From: Trichomonas tenax
Lineage: Eukaryota; Parabasalia; Trichomonadida; Trichomonadidae
Direction of reading: 5' to 3'
DNA: 64,000 nt
NCBI GenBank assembly: GCA_023091735.1
Contig: JALKBU010000021.1
Coordinates: 62,001-126,000, forward strand
The notes under the pieces were generated by a model. That model was given only the letters and a program-made list of their open reading frames with translations. It was not told where the DNA came from and did not search any database. The position numbers and the translations under genes are program-made. Positions 31,067 through 41,721 of this stretch are shown here, piece after piece; within the stretch, counting starts at the first letter, position 1, and the number at the start of each line of letters is the position of its first letter.

Positions 31067-31948
31067 TTATGAATCAAACAAAACAATCATTGGAGTTATG
31101 TGGAAAAGTTTGAAAGGATTTGAATATTGAACATTACAAGAAAATTGATATGTGTTCAATACAGTGATCCTAAAGTGTCCGTTTCCTGGATTTCCTTTAG
31201 ACAAAGTGTTGTTTGGAAGTCTGAAATATTCATTTCCAGAGTAAAGCTTTGGCTTGGAAAATTTTGCCAACGGACTCAAAACACATCCTTCATGTCCTGA
31301 AATATACGAACTTCCACCTCCACCGCCTATTGATGAATAAACATCGGTTTCGTTTGTTGTTGTGCCACCGAAATATCCTCCTCCAGCACCACCACCGCCT
31401 TCTGCATTATAATTAGTAAAATCTATTCCATCTCTTCCACTCTGACCTATTCCCGGAAGATATCCAAACGTCTGATTTGCACCCAAAGATGTATAATTCA
31501 TTTTAATAATACTACCTCCTGATAGACCACCTGCGTAGCCACCAGTTGTTTGAGCGCTACTTCCTCCACCGCCGGCGCTAACGAGAATTCTGTTCTCAAT
31601 TGATGAGTTTGCAATAAAAACCGTCGTAGCTCCTCCACCACTTGCGCCATTGTAATACTTCTTTATATCTGTGAGAAGACCTAAGCCTCCCATTCCACCT
31701 CCACCACATGTTCCTGGTATTGGCGCTGACTCATTGTTATAATCAAATCCTTTTCCTCCAACTTTAACAAATATCTTCGCAGTGTTGGGAAATGTGATAT
31801 ATCCAGTAGTTTTAGATCCTCTGCCACCATTTGAGCCTCCAGCGGCACCCCATGCTTCGAAAAGATATTTTCCGGGTCCAAGACTAAATTCAGTCACACT
31901 GCAGTCATATCTAAAGGAAAAATCGATAGTATGGTTATCTGGATTCAT
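31067..31948 (-). CDS. Glycine-rich surface-type protein, the one intact copy (E)
   Basis: A 293-residue protein. Residues 1-45 carry paired strands with one cysteine (IDFSFRYDCSVTEFSLGPGK then LFEAWGAAGGSNGGRG). The core is glycine-rich with the repeated GGGG-S/A pattern seen in the glycine-rich domain next to the kinase in ALK/LTK: NGASGGGATTVFIANSS, LVSAGGGGSSAQTTGGYAGG, GGGGAGGGYFGGTTTNETD and SIGGGGGSSYISGHEGCV. The C-terminus is FRLPNNTLSKGNPGNGHFRI followed by a hydrophobic tail FHITPMIVLFDS. No signal peptide is visible from this ATG, and there is no AAAAGTGAC motif nearby, so the true 5' end may differ or the copy may be silent. Function is unknown; binding or adhesion is an inference. 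Confidence 0.75.
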   Translation of the reverse strand: MNPDNHTIDFSFRYDCSVTEFSLGPGKYLFEAWGAAGGSNGGRGSKTTGYITFPNTAKIFVKVGGKGFDYNNESAPIPGTCGGGGMGGLGLLTDIKKYYNGASGGGATTVFIANSSIENRILVSAGGGGSSAQTTGGYAGGLSGGSIIKMNYTSLGANQTFGYLPGIGQSGRDGIDFTNYNAEGGGGAGGGYFGGTTTNETDVYSSIGGGGGSSYISGHEGCVLSPLAKFSKPKLYSGNEYFRLPNNTLSKGNPGNGHFRITVLNTYQFSCNVQYSNPFKLFHITPMIVLFDS

Positions 31949-33060
31949 AAAACTACGACATTACCATTCAACCTCAAAAATAATCACAATTCATCGATCA
32001 AAATGCAGAGCCAAGCCATAAATTGCTCCTAAATTTGTTCAATTACATCAGATATTATCTTAAAATGTGCTGCTGAGCAATACACAAAATATGAATAGTA
32101 TATCTCATTGCTGGTTATTCTTTATATTAGTATGGACCGGAATGTCTGATATATAGCCTAATTTCAAGTTGTGAGGCCCTAAATTTCTTGTTTATGTTGA
32201 ATGGTTGGAAAAAAGCACCTCTCAAAATTTTCAAAATTGCAATATTTGAATATAAAGTACCATTATTGGAGAAAACTGTTTAAAGATTTTTCTTTTTGGA
32301 TGACACTTATTAATTTTGTCGCATGAATGCTTAATAATTCCGTATATATTTGGCACAAGAAGAATATTCTCGAATAAGATGCGCCAATAGCTTCCAAAAG
32401 ACATACGCATATGCGTTGTCGATACTTATGCCTCTTTTATCAATATAATCAACAATTTCAAAATGAATTTTGTAAAAAAACATCGTTAAACATAATGTTT
32501 TCGGGTAAAAAATTATTATGATAATATATTAGAAGTAAAATTATCGAAAACATTATTTGGCGTGAGAAAAGTGACATAATTATTATTTCTGTCCAACTTC
32601 ACTACAAAGTAACTGAAATCACGCTTAGTCACTACAAAACAGATCGAAAACACGCTCAGTCATTAAAAAACATAGCCAAAAAAGCTCACACACTACAAAG
32701 TAGATGAAATCACGCTCAGTCACTACTAAACATAGTCAAACAAGCTCAGTCACTACAAAGTAGCAGAAAGCACTCTCAATCTTTACAAAACAGATCGAAA
32801 TCACGCTCAATCACTACAAAACAAATTAAAAATTACTTTATAAGCATATATGCAGATATGATAATGCACATTTGTAGTATAATTACTAAAGAATTAGCCA
32901 TTTCGATTAAGTATTAAATATTGATTGTTATGATATTAACCAGATATATATATATTAAGAATATCATAATGATGAGTAGATATCGAATATTTGCGCTCCG
33001 TATATGTAATTTTCGTGTTTGTTGGGGCCAGAGGTCGGTAATTGATCGAAATATTTAAAT
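31949..33060. other. Non-coding stretch holding a minisatellite
   Basis: The first 100 bases are duplicated upstream of copy F (33964 onward), so duplication of the glycine-rich gene included flanking DNA. A GAGAAAAGTGACATAATT occurs at about 32565. The minisatellite is listed separately. Confidence 0.5.
32598..32825. repeat. Tandem 30-bp minisatellite, about 7.5 diverged copies
   Basis: Units begin TCACTAC at 32599, 32629, 32660, 32690, 32720, 32750, 32780 and 32811, so the period is 30-31 bp. A typical unit is TCACTACAAA, then a variable middle of about 12 bases, then CACGCTCAG. Copies differ at several positions, so it is old. Nothing CRISPR-like accompanies it. Confidence 0.8.
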
Positions 33061-33150
33061 ATCATCACAAATGATCAATTTCTAGAAAAAGCTCTCCTGA
33101 ACAGCAAATGTCTGGAGAGCTTGTGCTAGAAGTTGATCATTTGTGATGAT
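33061..33150. repeat. Long hairpin, 37-nt arms
   Basis: The left arm 33061-33097 and right arm 33114-33150 pair at 34 of 37 positions around a 16-nt loop. No gene overlaps. Confidence 0.85.
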
Positions 33151-33412
33151 ACATATATATATTACAAGATATGTATGTATTCGCTGTCCAATGGTATGTT
33201 AAATTTGCATGCATACTATATTTGTTTGTCGTATTATTATACATCTAAAGCAAGAGATGTAGATCAATAAATCGAATGCTTTTGTTTTTTGCATTTTCCA
33301 CGACTCTTTGAAAGTGTCGTAGTCATCTTGTAACTTATGAACATCATAGACCCGTAGAAATTGTGGAATTGTAAAACAAATTCGAATGTGCCAGATCTGA
33401 ACGAATCTCGAT

Positions 33413-33484
33413 GGCACCAACAGTCAACAAACAACAATACATGAAGAAAAGCTTCTTGTTTATGGTTTGTTGACTGTTAGTGCC
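33413..33484. repeat. Hairpin, 20-nt arms
   Basis: The left arm 33413-33432 and right arm 33465-33484 pair at 19 of 20 positions. The 32-nt loop contains a further small palindrome GAAGAAAAGCTTCTT. Confidence 0.8.
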
Positions 33485-33705
33485 TTGATTGTGTTGAAAT
33501 TGCGAGAAAATCGAAGAATGTGGAAAGTTCTGCACGACAGACCACTGTATTTTCACTAGGTCGTGGAATATCTACATTGGTAGCCCTAAAAAGCAGCAAT
33601 ACACTCGTGGAGAACATGTGAACGATATTTTAACGAAGTTCGATGGCATCTTGTGCAGACAAGGTTGCTCTTGTTCATCAGTGCTGTCATGATCATTTAC
33701 CTTGC

Positions 33706-33963
33706 TTTTCCACTGCCACCATATGTTCCTGGTGCTGGCGTTGAATCATAATTAATATCAAATTCTTTTCCACCTATCTGCACAAATATCGTCGTGACGT
33801 TGTGAAATGTTATATATCCAGTAGTTTTGGACCCTTTACCACCATTTGAGCCTCCAGCGGCACCCTATGCTTCGAAAAGATATTTTCCGGGTTCAAGACT
33901 AAATTCAGTCACACTACGGTCATACCTAAAGGAAAAATCGATAGTATGGTTATCTGGATTCAT
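33706..33963 (-). pseudogene. Glycine-rich family copy F, truncated near-duplicate of copy E
   Basis: The start (MNPDNHTIDFSFRYD) and its upstream DNA are almost identical to copy E, but the conserved Trp of FEAWGAAGG is TAG (TGG to TAG) and the copy ends abruptly at about 33706 in unrelated DNA. It is a recent, broken duplicate. Confidence 0.8.
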
Positions 33964-34213
33964 AAAACTGCTACATCATCACACAATTTTCGAAGAATTA
34001 TCAAATCATTCAACAAAATCCAGAACCAAGCCTTAAATTACCAACCAAACTGTTTAATTTCATGGATAGATATATTTATAGATGCCACGATAGCAAAACA
34101 CAGACATTAAAAATTATGCAAATTATTTTGATACCAAAGCCTCTTTCTATCATAAAACGTCATTGCATATGATATATAGTTTAGTTCCAAGCTGTGAATC
34201 TCGCAGTACAATC

Positions 34214-35088
34214 TCAAGACAAATTTTCAAGAAAGATAACAAAGTGGGAATGAGACATCATTCTTTGATGAAATACATATACGAAATGAAGTTCTGTACG
34301 GAATAAAGACAGAACTTTTATCCTAAAATATCCATTTCCTGGATTCCCTGTTGAAGGAGTGTTATCAGGAAGTGTGAAATGATCAATTCCCGAGTAAAGG
34401 ATTGTGTTAGAACATTTTGCCAAAGGATTCAAAGAACATCCTTCATGTCCTGAAATATACGAACTTCCGCCTCCGCCACCTATGGATGAATACATATCAG
34501 TTCTCTTTGTAGTGGTGCCACCGAAATATCCCCCTCCCGCACCACCACTGCCTTCTGCATCGGCATTTGCAGCTTGTTTAGCATTGCGTCCATTTTCTCC
34601 AAGACGATATCCGAATGTCTAGTTTGCTCCATATGATACAAAAGCACTACTATTGCCATTACCTCCTGCTAGACCACCTGCGTAGCCGCCAGGAAAGATA
34701 CTACTGCCTCCACCGCCACCACTAGCGAGAATTCTGTTCTCGAGTGATGTGTTCTTTAAAAACACCGTTGTGGCTCCTCCGCCACTCGCACCATTGAAAT
34801 ACTTCTTACTTCCAATATATCCAACTCCTCCTATTTCATCTCCACCACATGTTTCTAGTGCAGGCATCGATTCATAGTTAAAATCAAATCCTTTACCTCC
34901 TATCAATACAATGATCTTAGAGTATAGAGGAAAAATGATTGCCCCGGTTGTTTTGACCCTTGGCTACCATTTGAGCCTCCAGAGGCGCCCCAAGCCTCAA
35001 AAAGATATTTTCCAAGACTCAGAACAATTTCCTGATATCCACAATCAGACCTGAATGCAAAGTCAATTCTCTGGTTCTCGTGTAGCAT
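34214..35088 (-). pseudogene. Glycine-rich family copy G, one frameshift and one stop
   Basis: The order of the family is complete: IDFAFRSDCGYQEIVLSLGK, a frameshift at about 34920-34960, VGYIGSKKYFNGASGGGATT, GGGGGSSIFPGGYAGGLAGG, then a TAG at about 34621 where copy E has CAG (GANQTFGY), then GGAGGGYFGGTTTKRTDMYS to LPDNTPSTGNPGNGYFRIKV. Unlike copies C and E the tail is less hydrophobic (HFVIFLENLS). It is a young pseudogene. Confidence 0.8.
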
Positions 35089-35980
35089 AAAGAATCAATC
35101 ACATCAACATCCATTTAACAAATTACATCATTACGTCGACCAAAATGCAGATTTTATTCGAATCTACATTGAATGTCACTTAGGTTCAAGCATAAACTGA
35201 TAAATATATCATAGTCATCATCAGATTTCCAACAATATATCGTCGGCAATTATTTCGATGTCAGACAATTTTATCGATACGTATTGAATTTTTTTGGCCT
35301 TTGTTATTGGATATTTAGGGCCTACAGATAAAATAAACGCTATCCGCTCGCTAAATGCTATCGTATTTTTAAAACTCCCTTATTTTAAACGTCAATAAGA
35401 ATTCATTTAAATTGTACTTAATGATGTATATCCCAAGAATTTGAATACGTATCGAAAAAGCTATCTGGCATTGGAAATATTTCTCGGAATTCGAATATTA
35501 AGCACAATTCAATTGTATTATGTGTTAAACCCTATACTTCTTGAAACATTTTTGCCATATTAGCTTTAGGACTTCAGATGCAAAAAATATATTTATTGAG
35601 AAAATATTAAACGGGATTTAAGAGCTAAAATGGAGCATAATGTAACTACATGATATGTATTTGTAAGCTCCATATTATAAGAGGCTTTTTTCGAATAATA
35701 ACAAATTTGAAGATTAAATTATGAAATATTTTAAAAAAATTACTATTAAATCTGTAACTCCTTATCGATATAAGCACTTCTTCAAACTGTGGGTCTCTAA
35801 AATCAAGTTTTGAATTTTTTGATATTGCGAAAAATCAAAAAAGTTTTACCAAATTTGTGAGATTTTATATTAACTAAACTTATTTCTCACAAATAAATTT
35901 AGGGGATGATTTTATTTTAAGTTTACTATCTATGTGCAATCTAATTTCGAAAAACATGAAAACCGATAAAAGAAACAAAA
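35089..35980. other. AT-rich spacer
   Basis: I see no gene, RNA or repeat here. Confidence 0.5.
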
Positions 35981-36718
35981 ATGTTGTTTATATTTTTTTT
36001 ATTCTACACAGACAATCAATACAGAAAGAAGGACTTCGACGAATGCGAAGGTCCGAATACTCTGCGCGATGGAAACGGAAATTGCACCTGTTTGGACAAT
36101 TTTCCATTTGGAGATCCTTATTCTAAGCAAGGCTGCTACGTATGCATCGAGCAGTGCAATGAGAGGGCTATTTGCGTATTTCCTGGCAAGTGTTCGTGCG
36201 TTAATGGACTCGTTGGCGATGGAAAAGAATCTTGTGAATATCCAATTCCAAAATTAGTTAGTATTGAGCCTTCTAAGGTACCAAAGAACTCCGTATCAGA
36301 GATTGACGTCAAATACACTATTTCTACGAATTTTTCTGCTTTATACGGTTATTGCAAAATTGGAACGTCATATTCTCTCGCAGTTAAAGTGACAAACAAC
36401 GCTTTTACATGCAAGTTTTTTCCTACAGACATTCCTATTCAACGAATTTCGATTTCTTTCGATAATAAAACTTGGACTGAAGAGCAGTTCTATATACAAC
36501 TGGCAGGCACTGATGATTACGAGGCCTTTCAGTTTGTGTGGCAAGTTTGGGTTTTTGTCATAATAATTGCTCTTGGAATTTATTATTACTTCAAATCACG
36601 AAAAACACCAGAACAAATCGAGGAATTCTCGAAGGAAGAAAGGCAAGCATTCACTTCAATAAGCAAAGATCCAATAATGATCCATCTTGGAATGAAAAAT
36701 GAAAATATCGAACTATGA
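35981..36718 (+). CDS. EGF-like type I membrane protein
   Basis: A 245-residue protein. A short hydrophobic N-terminus (MLFIFFLFY) can act as a signal peptide. Residues about 18-85 carry twelve cysteines in EGF-like spacing (DECEGPNT, CTCLDNFPFGDP, GCYVCIEQCNERAICVFPGK, CSCVNGLVGDGKESC). A beta-rich segment follows, then one membrane helix at about 183-205 (WQVWVFVIIIALGIYYYF) and a 40-residue charged cytosolic tail. It is likely a cell-surface or endomembrane receptor-like protein of a trichomonad EGF-like family; its ligand is unknown. The signal is unusually short, so the real gene may begin further upstream with a missed exon or may have lost its 5' end; no typical intron ends were found. 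Confidence 0.7.
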   Translation: MLFIFFLFYTDNQYRKKDFDECEGPNTLRDGNGNCTCLDNFPFGDPYSKQGCYVCIEQCNERAICVFPGKCSCVNGLVGDGKESCEYPIPKLVSIEPSKVPKNSVSEIDVKYTISTNFSALYGYCKIGTSYSLAVKVTNNAFTCKFFPTDIPIQRISISFDNKTWTEEQFYIQLAGTDDYEAFQFVWQVWVFVIIIALGIYYYFKSRKTPEQIEEFSKEERQAFTSISKDPIMIHLGMKNENIEL

Positions 36719-37581
36719 GACTATTAGATATCGTTGACAAAATACTTCATCTCAAATCAACATTTAATTCAGTCAAATCATATTCAATCGATTAATTTTT
36801 TCTTGATAATTCATTATCTCAATGAAATATCTATTATATTATACAAATTATTATCTTACAGATTTTAGCTACTATCGAACCCAATTATCCTACTACTTCT
36901 TGAACCGATTATGATTTCATAAATTGTTGTTTGTAAATTTAGTTCACTACTTCTATCATTCTTTATATATTTTTATGTTTATTAATAATTTATGACATAT
37001 AAAAGTAAAACTCAAAATAACTTTCAATCAAATATATCTTCATTAAAAACATTAAATATATCAATAATAACCAATTTGTTCAAATATATCAATGGAAATA
37101 TATACTATTCCAAAAGCAGGGGACATAATTCTGATTAATTAGCCAAATTAAAATCAATTTTAGAATGAGCCATTGATAAACTATAAAAACAACAAAAAGA
37201 CTCCAAGGATTCATATAAATATAACTAGCAAATGCCACAAACAGCAATGTCAGATATTTTCAAAAATTTTTCTTCAAAACAACAAAAATCATAAAAATAA
37301 AACCTAGTTTAGGTTTAGATTCCAAATCACAACAAAAATTAAGTGATTATAAAGTGATTTTGACAAGGAAAAAATTCAATATCGAAAAACAATCCAAATA
37401 AACTCGAAATTTATTTTCAGTAAAATGAGTATATCCTAAATATCAAATAAAAAAGATATGTTAAAAGAAAATCAAAGGTGGGTGTATGCCCAAAAATCGA
37501 AATTCCTAGTAGAATACACCGCTATAGACGTCAGCAAGCGTATACATCGAATAAGGACAATATATGCTGGCAAAGCTGAAA
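36719..37581. other. AT-rich spacer
   Basis: No gene seen. Confidence 0.5.
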
Positions 37582-37603
37582 AAAAGTGAGCTTAAAAAGT
37601 GAA
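37582..37603 (+). promoter_or_regulatory. Two AAAAGTGA motifs upstream of the capping-protein gene
   Basis: AAAAGTGAG at 37582-37590 and AAAAGTGAA at 37595-37603 lie 18 and 5 bases before the ATG at 37608, fixing that start. Confidence 0.55.
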
Positions 37604-37607
37604 ACAA

Positions 37608-38387
37608 ATGGGAGAGAATTTTGATATTGTCAGAGCGTTCCTTGCTAATGCTCCACCAGGTGAGTATGAGCAATGCACAGCCGCTCTCCATTCCATTATT
37701 CCGGACGAGGACCTCATTCAGAGGGCCCGTGCCGAAACTTTGCACGAATGGGCTGAATCAGAGTGCCTTGTCATCGAAGTCGAGGACCACAAAGTCATCA
37801 TTTGCCAGGAAGCGCGCCAAAGCGATGGTGTCTACGTCGATCCAGTCACTGCACAACTAATCACATACGATTTCGAATCACGCGTTGCGACACCAACTGG
37901 CGACGCAGCGAGCCAGAGCGAGTTCGTTAAGGGACTCCAGGAGGAGCTCTCGCAGTACGCTGTTAAAGCTTACAAAGAAAACGCTGCTGCAGGCGTTTAC
38001 GAATCAGGAGGCAACGTCGTTGTCATCTTGAGAGGTTCTTCAATCTCACTCAAGAACTTCCGTACTGGAAAGACAATCGCAAAGTATACAATTTCTAGCT
38101 CTGGTTCGATGAAGGGTAAGATTGTTTCAGTTCAGCACTTCTTCGAAAAGGGCAACGCTTTGTGCCAGCACGATGGTGAATGCAATGAGACTGTTACATT
38201 CGGTGACGTCAAATCTGTACTTAAAGCAATCAAAAACTTCGAAGAGAAGTGGCTTTCTGACTACAAGGCCACACTCGAAAAGATCGGAACTGATGTTCTC
38301 TTCCAACTTCGTAGGAAGTTCCCATATTCCAAGACAAAGATCAACTGGCAACAGGAGATCACAGTCGGCGGCGGCATGAAGCATTAA
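37608..38387 (+). CDS. CAPZA: F-actin-capping protein subunit alpha
   Basis: A 259-residue protein, close to the usual length. Recognisable family parts are PPGEYEQCTAALHSIIPDED near the N-terminus, SRVATPTGDAASQSE, a central GNVVVILRGSSISLKNFRTG (family: ICI-I-A--FQ---FWNGRWRS), and the C-terminal RRKFPYSKTKINWQQE, which matches LPVTRTKIDWNK. With the beta subunit it caps actin filament barbed ends and so works with Arp2/3 (ARPC5 is 15 kb away) in the amoeboid cell. I start at the ATG at 37608; upstream in-frame codons include only a GTG. The C-terminal tentacle after INWQQE is short (ITVGGGMKH). Confidence 0.9.
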   Translation: MGENFDIVRAFLANAPPGEYEQCTAALHSIIPDEDLIQRARAETLHEWAESECLVIEVEDHKVIICQEARQSDGVYVDPVTAQLITYDFESRVATPTGDAASQSEFVKGLQEELSQYAVKAYKENAAAGVYESGGNVVVILRGSSISLKNFRTGKTIAKYTISSSGSMKGKIVSVQHFFEKGNALCQHDGECNETVTFGDVKSVLKAIKNFEEKWLSDYKATLEKIGTDVLFQLRRKFPYSKTKINWQQEITVGGGMKH

Positions 38388-40146
38388 TTACTACTATTTC
38401 GTATTGATTAAATGCTATTTTAATTTTTTATCATATAATATTTGTCCATCATCAATATCAATGCTCAAAGCATCCCTAGTTTTTATATTTATTCACTTAG
38501 AGATGTCTGAAAAGTTAACTTTTCGGGACGAGTTGCCCGAAAAAACGTATTCTTTCGGGCTCTGCCTGAACTTAAAATATCAGGGTCAGCCGATTTATAA
38601 TGGGGATAAGTTTCCCCTTTTAAGAAATAAACTCCCTTTCTTGATCATTATAACCCCTTTTTAGTTGTTTCAACCCCTTTAAATACGCGTTTCCCCAACA
38701 AAAAATTTTGATCCCCTAACTTTTCGATTTTCGGGGCAGTTTTCGAAAAATCCGTTTTTTCAGAGTTCTCAATTTTTGAACGGTTTTGAGAGGCCCGAAA
38801 ATCGAAAAAACCTCCGAGAAAACGTTTAAAATTAATTTTAGTGAGAATTGTCTTTCCTCATTTAAGCACAAATATAATTCTTAAAAAAATTGGCACAACA
38901 ATGTCACTTTTCAGCGAGTTGAGTCTGCGATTTTAGCGAATTGGCCCATTTTTGTCAATTCGTTCATCCATAACGTGATGGATCGCTAATACCTTCTTAC
39001 AGGATAAACTAATTTATATAACAAAAGATGTTTAATCCAAAAAAAATTAGATCCTCATTTTACTTGTGTTTATCTGCGATAGTAAGGCCGGCCAGACAGA
39101 AAGTATTTCTAGACAAAACAAGAGCTTTTTGAGGAAAGGAAAAATTTAATATTCACATATTTCAATGCACTTCCCTTCTCTTCAGTTCCATTCACTTTGC
39201 AGAACGAATTTAAATCATAATACCATAGATCCAAATAGACTCGTCACTTTTTATTTTCAAACCTTAAGAGTTTTTCATCCTCCCCGAAAAGTTTACATCA
39301 ATAACGTATATTTCGAACATCCCTATATTCACGACTTTCACTTATTTGAGATGAAGTGAGATGTCATCGACAATACTATGTTTTTATTATATGTTTGGGT
39401 CATCCGCAGTTCATAGTAGAGAATTTTTAAGCGAGGGACTTTAGATTTGAGCCAGAAAAAGAGATAAATGCGATTTTTCAAAAATTGTCCCATTTGTTTC
39501 ATTTACTTCACATATCATTATTTTCATTAGGAAACAATAGAATTTCTTTATGCAAATAATATTAACTCCATTATGTGATTCTACCATATAATTTATGCAG
39601 TTCATTTTTAATTTTGATCCCTAAATATCAAATATCTCAAACAAATAATGGAAATTAGAGAATAATAGGGATAAATATAGATAGAGAATTTTAATATCCA
39701 TAATATGAATAAGTTAAACACCATTGCTACCAATGGAGATTAAAAACTAATTCTTGACTTTTGTTTGAAATTTTTGAATTTAATATTTACTCTAAGAGTA
39801 CTATTTAAATTTCTCATTTTAATAATCTTCGTTATTTCTTATAAAAAGTATCAAGCCATCGTTTTTCTTACATTAATAAAATTATAATCTATATATTACT
39901 AGGCAGATATTTTTTCAACATTGATATGTGGAATCTATCTATTTATCTGCAATATCATCTCCATTGTATCATTTATCATATGACATATCAATTCTCTTAT
40001 GAAGATATTGACACAAAAATATGATATTTTAGACTATATGTTTACCATTGGTATTAAAAATTCCATAAATGAGAAATCATATCAAATAAATTTTTCAGTT
40101 TTAATGTTTGTAATATTAAAAGATACACAACTATTTAAGAACTATT
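38388..40146. other. Long spacer with a C-run-rich segment
   Basis: From about 38510 to 38830 the strand has repeated CCCC and TTTTCGGG runs, including the inverted pair TTTCGGG/CCCGAAA at 38521-38541. This is odd for the region but has no frame or known RNA signature. The rest is AT-rich without a gene. Confidence 0.45.
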
Positions 40147-40162
40147 TAAAGTTCTTAAATCA
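40147..40162. repeat. Left flanking direct repeat (putative 16-bp target-site duplication)
   Basis: TAAAGTTCTTAAATCA here is repeated exactly at 41100-41115, immediately outside the two ends of the element at 40163-41099. Confidence 0.75.
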
Positions 40163-41099
40163 TGTGGGGTATGATAATGGGTCACGAAAAAGTGATAGAC
40201 TTACATGTCAGATTTGGCAATCTTCTGACATGTAAAATGACATAATATAAAAGGGGGTGTATTTAAAACCGTCGGCCATTTTTATAATATAAATGAAAAC
40301 ATTTGCTATGATTGACTCTGGAAGGCTCGATTATGGATTGGCTTGGGCCTTATCATAGTGCTTCGTTGGATTAGCAATCTAGTCCATAGTTGAGCCTTCC
40401 AGAGTCAAACGTCGAAATCTCATTTCATTCAATTTTTTTGTTAAAATTGCTCAAAAATTTATGATCAACATCTGATAATCATACAGTAGTTAGTGCACAA
40501 TGAGTATTATCTACTGTATGATTATCAGATGTTGATCATAAATTTTTGATCAAAATTGAATTTTGCAGATTTCATTCAAATTCGATTTTATGCCTCAGGA
40601 TTAGTTTGAGAAGCTCTTATATCTATTTTCCATTACAATACAAAAATCATTTTTGTTCAATATCGAAGTTTAGAAGAGAATTATGTGATTTAATTAAAAA
40701 TTTAATTATAGATATAATAAATATAAACCGTGTCATATAGCGTCAGCTCTCTATATTTTTGCTTTTCATAGCCTTTTAATCAGAATATTTCGACGATTTT
40801 CGAATTTCAACTCAGAAAGGCAAAATCATGGACAGGCTTGCTAATCCAACGAAGCACTATGATAAGGCCCAAGCCAATCCATAGTCCAGCCTTCCAGAGT
40901 CAATCATAGCAAATGTTTTCATTTATATTAAAATTCAATACTCACCCCTAATTAATAATAGCAAAATTTACATGTCAAAATACTGTCAAATCCGACATGT
41001 AAAGCAATCATTGTGATTTATGAAATAACAAATGTAATACTAAGGGCAATGTCCAAATGTAACCCTGTCACTTTTCATGACACATTATCATACCCTACA
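40163..41099. mobile_element. Non-autonomous foldback element with terminal inverted repeats and hairpins
   Basis: The two ends are inverted: the left end reads TGTGGGGTATGATAATG and the right end (reverse) TGTAGGGTATGATAATG, with similarity continuing about 50 bases. Inside, a module of about 100 bp (40286-40388) recurs inverted at 40828-40928. A 26-nt-arm hairpin lies in the left module (40312-40337 with 40383-40408), and a 39-nt-arm perfect hairpin sits in the centre. No transposase frame is present. The flanking 16-bp repeat is long for a DNA transposon. An AAAAGTGA occurs inside each end. Confidence 0.75.
40451..40549. repeat. Perfect 39-nt-arm hairpin at the element's centre
   Basis: The left arm 40451-40489 and right arm 40511-40549 are exact reverse complements, with a 21-nt loop. 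Confidence 0.92.
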
Positions 41100-41115
41100 T
41101 AAAGTTCTTAAATCA
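41100..41115. repeat. Right flanking direct repeat (putative 16-bp target-site duplication)
   Basis: Identical to 40147-40162. Confidence 0.75.
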
Positions 41116-41716
41116 AATGATTGATTAGCATTATTTGTTACATAATTGGAATTACCAATATAAGAATCAAAATAACAATTATACGCAGCCAAAGAACCAG
41201 AAAAACTGTGCGTCAAAGTATATTTCATTGCATTCTTTTTGAAGTTACAATCAATAACAATCCCAACAACGAGTCTCGCCCAAATTTACAAATCTGACAT
41301 TTTACTTTAACCAAATTTAACTGTTAAATTTGGGTAAGCAGTATTAGAATAATAATTATCCAAAATCTCAAAGGCGATTCATCTAGGCTAGTTGTGTATA
41401 TGAACATATTTCACTTTCAAGGATGAAAAGATAGCTAATAAATACATAATTTCATATTTTTATTTAAAATGTGTTCATATTTGTGTATGAAATATATCCT
41501 TTTGTGTAGATTATTGTGTAGAAGTGGTATGGTCTGAATATCAATAGTTTGAGAAAGATCTATCACAATTTGAGATAAAATTGGGATTTAAATATTTAAC
41601 TATTGATGCCAGTATTACAATTTAGCTTTATGTTGGGTTGTACAGTGATGAGGTTCCAGTTCAAAGGTAATCCTTGAATCGATATGCAAAACATGCTGTA
41701 TTTTATCTTTTTCTCT
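41116..41716. other. AT-rich spacer between two hairpin clusters
   Basis: No gene seen. The plus-strand frame at 41684-41917 only reads through the hairpins. Confidence 0.5.
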
Positions 41717-41721
41717 GGCCT

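Noticed and set aside
32598..32825. Possible CRISPR-like array
   Set aside because: Repeats are directly adjacent 30-bp units with diverged sequence, no unique spacers of fixed size and no cas genes; the genome is eukaryotic.
35981..36020. TCTACACAG as a possible 3' splice site of an intron before the EGF-like protein
   Set aside because: Trichomonad introns end in ACTAACACACAG and begin GTAYGT; neither full signal is present.
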